Assembly: GCA_035301245.1 (NCBI GenBank)
Contig: DATGUS010000058.1
Span: forward strand, 1-22,384
Source: Alloiococcus sp035301245
GTDB lineage: Bacteria > Bacillota > Bacilli > Lactobacillales > Carnobacteriaceae_A
Length of the DNA stretch: 22,384 bases
Direction: 5' to 3'
Below, one piece after another: positions 7,766 through 14,966 of the stretch. Position 1 is the stretch's first letter; every line of letters begins with the position of its first letter. Below the pieces are notes generated by a model. The model saw only the letters and a program-made list of their open reading frames with translations, had not been told where the DNA came from and ran no database searches. Position numbers and translations under genes: made by a program.

Positions 7766-8362
7766 GTGGCTCAATTATATTACCGATATGGAACGATGAA
7801 TAGTGGTAAATCGATTGAAATTCTTAAAGTAGCTTATAATTACGAAGAACAAAACAAAAAAGTTGCACTATTTACTAGTGGCATGGATGACCGTGAAGAG
7901 ATTGGCAAGATTGCTAGTCGCGTGGGCATGAACCGTCGTGCAATGATTATTAATGATGATACAAATATTTTTGAAACAGTAAAAAAATTAGATGAAGATA
8001 TTTCTTGTGTCCTAATCGATGAAGCACAATTTTTAAAAAAAGAACACATCTATCAACTAGCAAATATCTGTGATGAATTAAACATTCCTGTGATGGCATT
8101 CGGTTTAAAAAATGATTTCCGTAATGAATTATTCGAAGGCTCAAAATATTTATTATTATTAGCAGAAAAAATCGAAGAAATGAAAACAATTTGCTGGTTC
8201 TGTGGTAAGAAAGCAACCATGAATATGCGATTATCTGACGGCAAGCCTGTTCGTGAAGGTGAGCAGATTCAAATTGGTGGGAATGAATCGTATTATCCTG
8301 TATGTCGCAGACATTACTTTAATCCGTTAGTAGACCATGAAGGGAAGATTATTAATGAGTGA
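7766..8362 (+). CDS. tdk: Thymidine kinase
   Basis: This 198-residue TK1-type thymidine kinase phosphorylates thymidine to dTMP in nucleoside salvage. It has the P-loop GTMNSGKS (9-16) and Walker B VLIDEAQF, with catalytic E86. The structural zinc site is built from C143, C146, C180 and H183 (CWFC and CRRH). The start is GTG 7766, preceded by an excellent AAGGAGGG ribosome binding site. The 3' end overlaps the RF1 gene by 8 bases (ATGAGTGA), a common arrangement in Firmicutes where tdk precedes prfA. Confidence 0.95.
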   Translation: MAQLYYRYGTMNSGKSIEILKVAYNYEEQNKKVALFTSGMDDREEIGKIASRVGMNRRAMIINDDTNIFETVKKLDEDISCVLIDEAQFLKKEHIYQLANICDELNIPVMAFGLKNDFRNELFEGSKYLLLLAEKIEEMKTICWFCGKKATMNMRLSDGKPVREGEQIQIGGNESYYPVCRRHYFNPLVDHEGKIINE

Positions 8363-9452
8363 CTATAACATATTTGATCGACTGGTCACAGTCGAAGAAA
8401 GATATGATGAGTTAAATCAATTATTAAGTGATCCGGAGGTTATTAGTGACACGAATCGCTTTATGAAATTAAGTAAAGAAGAAGCAAGTCTTAGAGAAAC
8501 GGTACAGACTTATGGTAGATACAAAAAAATAAATGAAGGTATCGAAGAAACAGAAACAATGTTATTTGATGGCGGTTTAGAATCTGACATGGAAGAACTT
8601 GCTAAAGAAGAATTAAGCGACTTAAAATCAGAACATGCAGAACTTGAAGAAAAGCTTAAAATTTTACTTTTACCTAAAGATGAAAACGATGAGCGTAATA
8701 TCATCATGGAAATTCGTGGTGCTGCAGGTGGTGACGAAGCGCAACTCTTTGCTAGTGATTTGTTTGAAATGTATCGTAAATATGCGGAGAGCCAATCTTG
8801 GAAAGTTGAAGTTTTAGACTCAAGTTCAACGGGTGTTGGTGGCTTTAAAGAAGTTATCTTATCTATTTCAGGCGACAATGTCTATTCAAAATTAAAATTC
8901 GAAAACGGTGCCCACCGAGTTCAACGCGTCCCAGAAACGGAATCACAAGGTCGAATTCATACATCTACAGCGACAGTCGTTGTTATGCCTGAAGCTGAAG
9001 ACGTAGAGATTGATATTGATCAAAATGATATTCGTGTAGATATTTACCACGCTTCAGGCGCAGGTGGACAACACGTTAACAAAACGGCATCTGCTGTACG
9101 TTTAACGCACGAGCCAACAGGCATTGTAGTGGCTATGCAAGATGAACGTTCACAACTAAAAAATAGAGAAAAAGCGATGAAAGTTTTACGTTCAAGAGTC
9201 TATGATAAGATTCAGTCTGAACAGCAAGCCGAATTTGATGCAGAACGTAAATCAGCTATAGGTACTGGGGACCGTTCAGAACGTATCCGTACGTATAACT
9301 TCCCACAAAGTCGTGTCACAGATCACCGCATTAACTTAACAATTCAAAAATTAGATCAGATTCTTGCAGGAGATTTAGGTCAAATTATCGATAAACTAGT
9401 AATTTGGGAACAGACTGAAAAGCTAGAGCAATTGTCAAATGACGGCATATAA
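8355..9452 (+). CDS. prfA: Peptide chain release factor 1 (RF1)
   Basis: From ATG 8355 this gives 365 residues, matching the family (about 355-360). An in-frame ATG at 8337 would add six residues but has no ribosome binding site, while AGGGAAG (8341-8347) serves 8355. RF1 recognises UAA and UAG stop codons and triggers peptide release. The catalytic GGQ is at 237-239 in the segment ASGAGGQHVNKTASAV. The stop-codon recognition tripeptide position reads PET (193-195) within RVPETESQGRIHTS, an accepted P-x-T form. The gene is followed, with a 14-base overlap, by the methyltransferase that modifies its GGQ glutamine. Confidence 0.97.
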   Translation: MSDYNIFDRLVTVEERYDELNQLLSDPEVISDTNRFMKLSKEEASLRETVQTYGRYKKINEGIEETETMLFDGGLESDMEELAKEELSDLKSEHAELEEKLKILLLPKDENDERNIIMEIRGAAGGDEAQLFASDLFEMYRKYAESQSWKVEVLDSSSTGVGGFKEVILSISGDNVYSKLKFENGAHRVQRVPETESQGRIHTSTATVVVMPEAEDVEIDIDQNDIRVDIYHASGAGGQHVNKTASAVRLTHEPTGIVVAMQDERSQLKNREKAMKVLRSRVYDKIQSEQQAEFDAERKSAIGTGDRSERIRTYNFPQSRVTDHRINLTIQKLDQILAGDLGQIIDKLVIWEQTEKLEQLSNDGI

Positions 9453-10296
9453 TAGGTTATCAACATATTTTGAGCTATTAAATTGGGGGAAAAGTTATTT
9501 AAAAGATTCAGACATTGATGAAGACGTCGCTCGCTGGTTAATGCAAGAACGATTTAATTTGTCACAGACCGACTTAATTATTAAACGTCAAGATGTTATG
9601 CCTGAAGAAGAGAAAAAACAGTATCTTCAAGATTTAGAGAAAGCTAAGAATCATTACCCACCCCAGTATATTGTTGGAAGAGAGTGGTTTTACGACCGTG
9701 CTTTTAAAGTGACAGAATCAACTTTAATACCAAGACCAGAAACGGAAGAATGGTTTGATCGATATATTAAAGATTTACCAGATAAAAGTTTAACAGTTGT
9801 TGATGTCGGAACAGGTTCAGGTGTGCTAGGGATATCACACAAGTTGATGCGTCCACAAGATTCAGTTATTTTAACTGATATTTCACCTAAAGCACTCTCT
9901 GTAGCGAAAGAAAATGCTAAAATGTTAGGTGCAGATGTCACTTTTTTAGAAGGGGATACGTTAGAACCATTAATTGAAAAAAATATTTCTGTCGATTTAC
10001 TCGTAAGCAATCCCCCGTATATCTCAGAAGATGAATGGGATGAAATGGACCAATCTGTACGTACTTATGAGCCAAAATCCGCTTTATTTGCGCAAAGTAA
10101 TGGGCTAGCTATTTACGAAAGACTGTTCAAACAATCGTCAATGATTTTATCATCCAACAGTACTTTACTGTTGGAAATAGGCTATAAACAGTCAAATGCT
10201 GTAAAAAAATTAGTTAGACAATATTATCCACAAGCTGATGTCGAAATATGGACAGATGTTAACGGTTTAGATCGTGTTATCAAGGTGATTGTCTAA
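9439..10296 (+). CDS. prmC: Release factor glutamine N5-methyltransferase
   Basis: This 285-residue SAM-dependent enzyme (HemK/PrmC) methylates the GGQ glutamine of RF1 and RF2. It has the helical N-terminal domain, the IPRPETE motif (97-103), the SAM loop VVDVGTGSG (120-128) and the substrate-binding NPPY motif (191-194). The start ATG lies 14 bases inside the end of prfA, so the two are translationally coupled and enzyme is made with substrate. After the stop comes a gap rich in DnaA-box-like sequences. Confidence 0.96.
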   Translation: MTAYNRLSTYFELLNWGKSYLKDSDIDEDVARWLMQERFNLSQTDLIIKRQDVMPEEEKKQYLQDLEKAKNHYPPQYIVGREWFYDRAFKVTESTLIPRPETEEWFDRYIKDLPDKSLTVVDVGTGSGVLGISHKLMRPQDSVILTDISPKALSVAKENAKMLGADVTFLEGDTLEPLIEKNISVDLLVSNPPYISEDEWDEMDQSVRTYEPKSALFAQSNGLAIYERLFKQSSMILSSNSTLLLEIGYKQSNAVKKLVRQYYPQADVEIWTDVNGLDRVIKVIV

Positions 10297-10297
10297 G

Positions 10298-10473
10298 TTA
10301 TGCACATGTTTTAGACTTGTGGACAACCTCTTGACATGTCTAGCAAACCCTTGTGCAACAACGTTTATATCACTTTTAACAACAAAGTTTAAATGAAGAG
10401 TGTGGATAAAGTGGACTAGGATGTGTACAAAATTGTTGAAAGGATGTGAATGGTGTGGAAACCTTGTGGATAA
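10298..10473. promoter_or_regulatory. DnaA-box cluster between prmC and sua5
   Basis: Five 9-mers resemble the DnaA box TTATNCACA. On the + strand there is TTATGCACA (10298-10306). On the minus strand, read as + strand reverse complements, there are TGTGGACAA (10318-10326, one mismatch), TGTGGATAA (10401-10409, exact TTATCCACA), TGTGTACAA (10422-10430, one mismatch) and TGTGGATAA (10465-10473, exact, inside the start of sua5). Three fit the consensus fully. The region is far from any dnaA gene in this window, so a regulatory or titration site is more likely than oriC. DnaA binding is inferred. Confidence 0.7.
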
Positions 10474-11462
10474 AGGAAGAAGAAATAGAAAAAGCAGCTG
10501 AATTACTTAAAAAAGGTGAAGTGGTATCGTTCCCGACTGAAACCGTTTATGGACTCGGTGCTGATGCGTCAAATGACGAAGCTGTGAATAAAATATACGA
10601 AGCCAAAGGTCGTCCAAATGACAATCCTTTAATTATTCACCTCCATGATAAGAGTCAAGTCAGTTTATTTACTGACAGCGTACCTGAGAAAGCAGAGCAA
10701 TTAATGGATGCTTTTTGGCCGGGCCCCCTAACCATTATCTTAAACCATACGACGAATAGGGCTTCAAAGAAGGTGACAGCTGGATTATCTTCCATTGGAT
10801 TAAGAATTCCAAGTCATCCGCATGCCCTTAAGTTGTTAAAAGCAACAAACTTACCTTTAGCAGCTCCAAGTGCGAATACGTCAGGCAAACCAAGCCCGAC
10901 ATCTGCTGAACACGTGTGGCATGATTTAAATGGTAAAATCGCTGGTGTTGTTGATGGTGGAGATACTGGAGTAGGATTAGAGTCAACTGTAATTGACTTA
11001 ACGAATGACAGCCAACCTATTATTTTACGACCTGGTGGTGTTCCTCAAGAAGATATTGAAAATATTATCGGCCCTGTAGAGAGTTCCAGCCTAGAAATGG
11101 ATCGTAATCATTTAATTGAACGACCTAAAGCACCAGGAATGAAGTATCGACACTATTCTCCGGATAAACCAGTGATTATTGCAGATGACAATTGGACGGA
11201 GCTTGTGTCAAAATTGTTGAAAAAAGAAGAAAAAATTGGTATTCTAGCTAGCGATAACATACTAGATTTATACAGCAATCAAGTTGAAAGCATATTTAGT
11301 CTTGGTGCTGAAGACGACGTTCATACAGCTAGCCAGCTATTATACAAAGGATTACGTTATTTTGACGATAGTGATGTAACAGTAATTCTGGTGCAATCAT
11401 TTGAGAAAAAAGGACTTGGTGTCGCATACATGAATCGACTAGAGAAAGCCGCTGGAAAATAA
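10455..11462 (+). CDS. Threonylcarbamoyl-AMP synthase (Sua5/YwlC type)
   Basis: This enzyme makes threonylcarbamoyl-AMP from threonine, bicarbonate and ATP, the first step of t6A formation at A37 of ANN-decoding tRNAs. From GTG 10455 it is 335 residues, the long Sua5 form with an N-terminal YrdC domain (about 8-195), a linker (RPKAPGMKYRHYSP) and a C-terminal Sua5 domain. Key motifs are SFPTETVYGLGA (25-36), YEAKGRPNDNPL (48-59) and APSANTSGKPSPTS (137-150). A GTG at 10446 in frame sits one base from AAAGGA and cannot use it, whereas 10455 has 10-base spacing. No clear sigma-A promoter is visible in the upstream gap, which instead holds DnaA boxes. upp follows after 25 bases. The glyA gene often found between them is absent. 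Confidence 0.92.
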   Translation: METLWIKEEEIEKAAELLKKGEVVSFPTETVYGLGADASNDEAVNKIYEAKGRPNDNPLIIHLHDKSQVSLFTDSVPEKAEQLMDAFWPGPLTIILNHTTNRASKKVTAGLSSIGLRIPSHPHALKLLKATNLPLAAPSANTSGKPSPTSAEHVWHDLNGKIAGVVDGGDTGVGLESTVIDLTNDSQPIILRPGGVPQEDIENIIGPVESSSLEMDRNHLIERPKAPGMKYRHYSPDKPVIIADDNWTELVSKLLKKEEKIGILASDNILDLYSNQVESIFSLGAEDDVHTASQLLYKGLRYFDDSDVTVILVQSFEKKGLGVAYMNRLEKAAGK

Positions 11463-11487
11463 AATAACTGATGAAGGAGTAATTATT

Positions 11488-12117
11488 ATGTCAAAAGTAC
11501 ATGTTTTAGATCATCCATTAATCCAACATAAACTAACAATCATTCGAGATAAAGCTACGGGAACGAAAACATTCCGTGAAGTTGTTAATGAGGTTGCTCG
11601 ATTAATGGCTTATGAAGTATCGCGAGATATGCCCTTAGAAGATGTTCAAATCGAAACCCCATTAGTAAGTACAACTCAAAAACAACTATCTGGTAAGAAA
11701 GTTGTTATCGTTCCAATTCTTAGAGCAGGACTTGGTATGGTTGATGGGATGCTAGACCTTATTCCAGCAGCGAGAGTTGGACACATGGGTGTTTACCGTG
11801 ATGAAGAAACAAAAGAACCGGTTGAGTATTTCTGTAAAATGCCTAAAGACATCGATGAACGCTTAATGTTAGTGGTTGATCCAATGTTAGCCACAGGTGG
11901 TTCTGCAATTGCTTCGATCGATGCATTGAAAAATCGTGGCGCAAAAGATATTAAATTAGTTGTTTTAGTTGCAGCACCAGAAGGTATCGAACATGTTCAT
12001 AAAGAACACCCTGATGTAGAAATTTATACTGCTGCAGTAGATGAAAAACTAAACGATGATGCTTATATTGAACCAGGTTTAGGAGATGCAGGCGATCGTC
12101 TATTCGGTACATTATAA
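11488..12117 (+). CDS. upp: Uracil phosphoribosyltransferase
   Basis: This 209-residue enzyme, the exact family length, converts uracil and PRPP to UMP in pyrimidine salvage. The PRPP-binding loop VVDPMLATGGS is at 129-139. The uracil-binding C-terminal segment contains PGLGDAGDRLFGT (196-208). The N-terminal opening MSKVHVLDHPLIQHKL is characteristic. GAAGGAG precedes the start. It is probably co-transcribed with sua5 (25-base gap) and is followed by a good terminator. In many Firmicutes the F-type ATP synthase operon follows; it is not here. Confidence 0.97.
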   Translation: MSKVHVLDHPLIQHKLTIIRDKATGTKTFREVVNEVARLMAYEVSRDMPLEDVQIETPLVSTTQKQLSGKKVVIVPILRAGLGMVDGMLDLIPAARVGHMGVYRDEETKEPVEYFCKMPKDIDERLMLVVDPMLATGGSAIASIDALKNRGAKDIKLVVLVAAPEGIEHVHKEHPDVEIYTAAVDEKLNDDAYIEPGLGDAGDRLFGTL

Positions 12118-12132
12118 TAAAGCTTTAAAATT

Positions 12133-12168
12133 AGGTTAGGATTGCATGTCAATTCTAACCTTTATTTT
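12133..12168 (+). terminator. Terminator after upp
   Basis: A 12-base arm AGGTTAGGATTG (12133-12144) pairs with CAATTCTAACCT (12150-12161) with one G-T wobble. The loop is CATGT and a T-rich run follows. Confidence 0.85.
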
Positions 12169-12187
12169 TACCAAAATTCAATGAAGT

Positions 12188-12230
12188 CTATTTTACTGTG
12201 TGTTATACATCAAATATAATTGTAAAATAG
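12188..12230. promoter_or_regulatory. Promoter bracketed by a perfect 9-bp inverted repeat, upstream of DUF1146 gene
   Basis: TTTACT (12192-12197) and TATAAT (12215-12220) at 17-base spacing form a plausible promoter. Arms CTATTTTAC (12188-12196) and GTAAAATAG (12222-12230) are exact inverted copies. The left covers the -35 and the right covers the expected transcription start. A smaller inverted repeat TTATA/TATAA is nested inside. The arrangement resembles an operator for a dimeric or looping repressor; the factor is unknown. Confidence 0.55.
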
Positions 12231-12282
12231 TGTCAATATTAAAAATAATGAAATAGATTTAAGAACTTTTGGGAGTGTAGTC

Positions 12283-12510
12283 ATGGTTTATTATGGAAAT
12301 CAACAAATATTCGCAATTATTTCTCATGTATTGTTTATTATGATGACGTTTTGGGCGATGGAAAGTTTATACACACGTGGGTGGATAAAAAAGAATTTTA
12401 TACCTCAAGCTAGATTGTTATTTATGTTGCTATCCATTGCCATCGGGTATTTAGTAAGTTCTTTTTTTCTCGAAATTATATTCATGGCACAATCAGTAGG
12501 ACGCTTTTAA
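12283..12510 (+). CDS. DUF1146 family small membrane protein (YwzB-like)
   Basis: This 75-residue protein has two hydrophobic helices (about 8-26 and 43-69) separated by a basic loop (YTRGWIKKNFIPQARL). The RGWIKKNF-like loop and the position immediately upstream of murA match the DUF1146/YwzB family, whose function is unknown. GGGAG precedes ATG 12283. In Bacillus and many lactobacilli this gene sits between the atp operon and murA. Here it follows upp and a terminator. Confidence 0.8.
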   Translation: MVYYGNQQIFAIISHVLFIMMTFWAMESLYTRGWIKKNFIPQARLLFMLLSIAIGYLVSSFFLEIIFMAQSVGRF

Positions 12511-12562
12511 TTTAAAAGGTTTTACACGATTTGACGCAGCTGTTTTAAATCATTTGACAATG

Positions 12563-12571
12563 TGCTATAAT
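12563..12571 (+). promoter_or_regulatory. Extended -10 promoter of murA
   Basis: TGCTATAAT (12563-12571) is a perfect extended -10 element about 67 bases upstream of the murA start. The -35 position is weak (TTTTAA at 12543-12548), which extended -10 promoters tolerate. Confidence 0.6.
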
Positions 12572-12637
12572 ACTTATCGTGAGTATAGTAAATGTTATTT
12601 AAAATAATTTGTGAAGTGGATTATTGGAGGATACAGA

Positions 12638-13951
12638 ATGGACACGATTATTGTTAAAGGTGGAGACAATCAACTACATGGCCATGTGAAAATTGAAGGA
12701 GCCAAGAATGCTGCATTACCAATTTTAGCAGCGAGTCTTCTACCAACTGAAGGCAAAAGCCATTTAAAAAATGTGCCATTATTGTCTGATATTTATACAA
12801 TGAAACAAGTTCTAAATCATTTGAACGTAGAGATAGATTTTTTTGAAAATAAAAAAGAAATGTACCTGGATTCAACCGAAGAATTAAATTCAGATACACC
12901 ATATGAATTTATGAGTAAGATGAGAGCTTCCATTATTGTAATGGGACCTCTATTAGCTAGAAATGGCTATGCAAAAGTTGCATTACCAGGAGGTTGTGCA
13001 ATAGGAACTCGTCCTATTGATTTACACTTAAAAGGATTCAGAGCGATGGGGGCCAATGTTGAAGTAGATGCAGGCTATGTCAATGCATCTGTTGAAGGTC
13101 AGTTAGAAGGAGCAGATATATACTTAGACTTCCCAAGTGTTGGTGCGACACAAAATATCTTAATGGCAGCTACGCGTGCAAAAGGAACAACCACCATCGA
13201 GAACGCAGCCAGAGAACCAGAAATAGTAGACTTGGCGAACTATCTAAATAAAATGGGTGCTAAAATTAGTGGTGCTGGTACAGATACCATTCGTATTGAA
13301 GGGGTAGATAAATTAGTAGCAGCTGAGCACTCTATTATCTTAGACCGCATTGAAAGTGGTACATTTATGGTAGCTGCTGCAGTTACAGGTGGCGACGTGT
13401 TAATTGAAGATTGTATCTCAGAACACAACCGTCCGTTAATTTCAAAGTTAACAGAGATGGGTGTTAAGTTCGAAGAACTTGCTGAAGGATTACGTGTCAT
13501 TGGTCCAAAAGAATTGAAACCAACGGACGTGAAAACTTTACCTTATCCAGGCTATCCAACTGACATGCAATCACAAATGACGATTGCACAAACGGTAGCT
13601 AATGGTAACAGTATCATGCGCGAAACAGTCTTTGAGAACCGCTTTATGCATATGGAAGAACTTCGTAAGATGAATGCACAATTCAAGGTTGATGGCCAGT
13701 CATTAATGATTAACGGTGGGTATAAACTTCAAGGTGCGACTGTTGAATCAAGTGATTTAAGAGCTTCGGCATCTTTAATCATTGCGGGATTAGTTGCTGA
13801 AGGTTATACGAAAGTCACAAATTTAAAACACTTAGACCGTGGTTACTATAAATTCCATGAGAAGTTAGCTAACCTTGGTGCGTCGATTGAACGTGTAAAC
13901 GAAGAAGTATCAATAGTCAAACATGTAGACAAAGTAAAATATGTTAAATAA
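12638..13951 (+). CDS. murA: UDP-N-acetylglucosamine 1-carboxyvinyltransferase
   Basis: This is the first committed enzyme of peptidoglycan synthesis, transferring enolpyruvate from PEP to UDP-GlcNAc in the cytoplasm. From ATG 12638 it is 437 residues, a normal length. ATTGGAGGA sits just upstream, so the in-frame ATG at 12611, which would add nine residues, is rejected. K23-N24 in EGAKNAALPIL are the substrate-binding pair. The catalytic and fosfomycin-reactive cysteine is C120 in LPGGCAIGTRPIDLH. Low-GC Gram-positives usually have two MurA paralogues, and the DUF1146 neighbour suggests the MurAA/MurA1 type. A strong terminator follows. Confidence 0.96.
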   Translation: MDTIIVKGGDNQLHGHVKIEGAKNAALPILAASLLPTEGKSHLKNVPLLSDIYTMKQVLNHLNVEIDFFENKKEMYLDSTEELNSDTPYEFMSKMRASIIVMGPLLARNGYAKVALPGGCAIGTRPIDLHLKGFRAMGANVEVDAGYVNASVEGQLEGADIYLDFPSVGATQNILMAATRAKGTTTIENAAREPEIVDLANYLNKMGAKISGAGTDTIRIEGVDKLVAAEHSIILDRIESGTFMVAAAVTGGDVLIEDCISEHNRPLISKLTEMGVKFEELAEGLRVIGPKELKPTDVKTLPYPGYPTDMQSQMTIAQTVANGNSIMRETVFENRFMHMEELRKMNAQFKVDGQSLMINGGYKLQGATVESSDLRASASLIIAGLVAEGYTKVTNLKHLDRGYYKFHEKLANLGASIERVNEEVSIVKHVDKVKYVK

Positions 13952-13958
13952 TACAAAG

Positions 13959-14012
13959 CATCTCTAAGGATCAAGGGCTAGTACGGTAGCCCTCCGAAGA
14001 GATGTTTTCTTT
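13959..14012 (+). terminator. Terminator after murA
   Basis: Outer stem CATCTCT/AGAGATG (13959-13965, 13998-14004) and inner stem GGGCTA/TAGCCC (13975-13980, 13987-13992) are both perfect and are followed by TTTTCTTTT. Confidence 0.85.
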
Positions 14013-14072
14013 TGTTAATGAATAAAGAACGTTTTCGTATGAATAAACCTTTAGTCTGATGTCTGGTTGAGG

Positions 14073-14128
14073 TATAATGTTGATATCATCTATCTGAAAA
14101 TATAATTATTGTTTTCAGCTATATTTTT
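14073..14128 (+). promoter_or_regulatory. Putative -10 element and leader hairpin of the EpuA-like gene
   Basis: TATAAT lies at 14073-14078 without a convincing -35. Downstream, CTGAAAA (14094-14100) and TTTTCAG (14112-14118) form a perfect 7-bp inverted repeat followed by a short T-rich run, so the leader could fold. Weak evidence only. Confidence 0.35.
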
Positions 14129-14181
14129 ACGTTAACATAATATTTAAAATTAGAGATTATTTTGCTGATTGAGGTGTAGAG

Positions 14182-14373
14182 ATGGATTATATTCAAATTA
14201 TTCAAGATATCTTATATTTTTTATTAAAAATTTTGATTGTTATTTTGCTTATTGCGATCACTTTCTTAATTGGTGCTATGCTAGGATATAGTATCTTCGG
14301 CGACGGAACGAATCCACTAGATGTTTTGAATCCACAAATGTGGGAACATATTTTTAATTTTTTCATAACCTAA
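14182..14373 (+). CDS. EpuA-like small membrane protein (annotated in relatives as an RNA polymerase beta-type subunit)
   Basis: This 63-residue protein has one long transmembrane helix (about 11-38). It is followed by a conserved-looking tail, GYSIFGDGTNPLDVLNPQMW (35-54), then HIFNFF. The small size, the single helix, the G-GDG-NPLDV-P--W-HI pattern and the position downstream of murA fit the EpuA family (Pfam EpuA), often labelled 'DNA-directed RNA polymerase subunit beta' in Lactobacillales. A true role in RNA polymerase is not shown, and a membrane-anchored protein makes it doubtful. GAGGTG precedes the start. It forms a monocistronic unit with its own terminator. Confidence 0.75.
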   Translation: MDYIQIIQDILYFLLKILIVILLIAITFLIGAMLGYSIFGDGTNPLDVLNPQMWEHIFNFFIT

Positions 14374-14378
14374 CCAAG

Positions 14379-14412
14379 ACTTTATAAGTTTAACCGCTTA
14401 TAAAGTTTTTTG
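14379..14412 (+). terminator. Terminator after the EpuA-like gene
   Basis: Perfect 10-base arms ACTTTATAAG (14379-14388) and CTTATAAAGT (14397-14406) with an 8-base loop run directly into six to seven T's. Confidence 0.9.
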
Positions 14413-14543
14413 TATTAAAAATATAAAGTTGACTAGTAAATCTTAATTCAAAAAAATAATTAACTTCCTTTTTTGCGTATAGTTTATTAAGAACATGTCA
14501 TGCACTTAACGTGTTCTTATTATATTAATTGGGAGGTTTTTTT

Positions 14544-14894
14544 ATGAACAGAACAATGTTAGTTGGACGAGTTGTTAGAGAAATCAATATCCGTGAATTA
14601 GATAACGGCAAGAAAGTATCGAATAATGTAATAGCAGTTAACCGTATTTATAAGAATGAAAATGGCCAAGATGCAGATTTTATACCATTTGTAGTATGGG
14701 GAAATCGTGCTGATCTTTTAGATAAGTATTGTGTAAAAGGTGATTTGGTTGGATTAGAAGGCAAGTTGCAATCACGTTCATACGAAGATAAAAAGGGAGA
14801 AACGAAATATGTTATCGAATTAAATGTCGATAATATTCAGTTTTTACAGCCAAAAAAAGATGAAGAATTAGATTTCATTAAAGAATTATCGTAA
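14544..14894 (+). CDS. Short single-stranded DNA-binding protein (SsbB-like)
   Basis: This 116-residue OB-fold protein starts MNRTMLVGRVVREINIRE and contains the SSB core pattern, with AVNRIYKN, DFIPFVVWG, LVGLEGKLQSRSYED and YVIELNVDNIQF. ATG 14544 is chosen because GGGAGG lies just upstream; an in-frame ATG at 14529 would lie before that site. The protein ends shortly after the OB fold (DEELDFIKELS). It lacks the long linker and the DDDIPF-type tip used by replicative SSB to recruit partners. In this it resembles B. subtilis SsbB (YwpH, 113 residues), which works in competence and DNA uptake. No rpsF or rpsR flanks it, as they would flank replicative ssb. A TGCGTATA element lies about 60 bases upstream. 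Confidence 0.88.
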   Translation: MNRTMLVGRVVREINIRELDNGKKVSNNVIAVNRIYKNENGQDADFIPFVVWGNRADLLDKYCVKGDLVGLEGKLQSRSYEDKKGETKYVIELNVDNIQFLQPKKDEELDFIKELS

Positions 14895-14966
14895 TATAAA
14901 CAATCATTTTTCATAGATTTGCGTTAAAATAAAAACGACTACAATTATAAATTAAGGGTGAAATCT

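Noticed and set aside
10331..10336. Perfect -35 hexamer TTGACA in the prmC-sua5 gap as a sua5 promoter
   Set aside because: No -10-like sequence occurs at 16-19 bases downstream. The sua5 promoter therefore stays unassigned.
10298..10473. Chromosomal origin (oriC) at the DnaA-box cluster
   Set aside because: No dnaA, dnaN or other origin-linked genes flank it and there is no clear DNA-unwinding tract. A regulatory or titration site fits better.
14026..14045. Possible catabolite-responsive (cre) element around AACGTTTTCGT
   Set aside because: Alignment to the cre consensus leaves about three mismatches at conserved positions, and the site is not well placed relative to a promoter.
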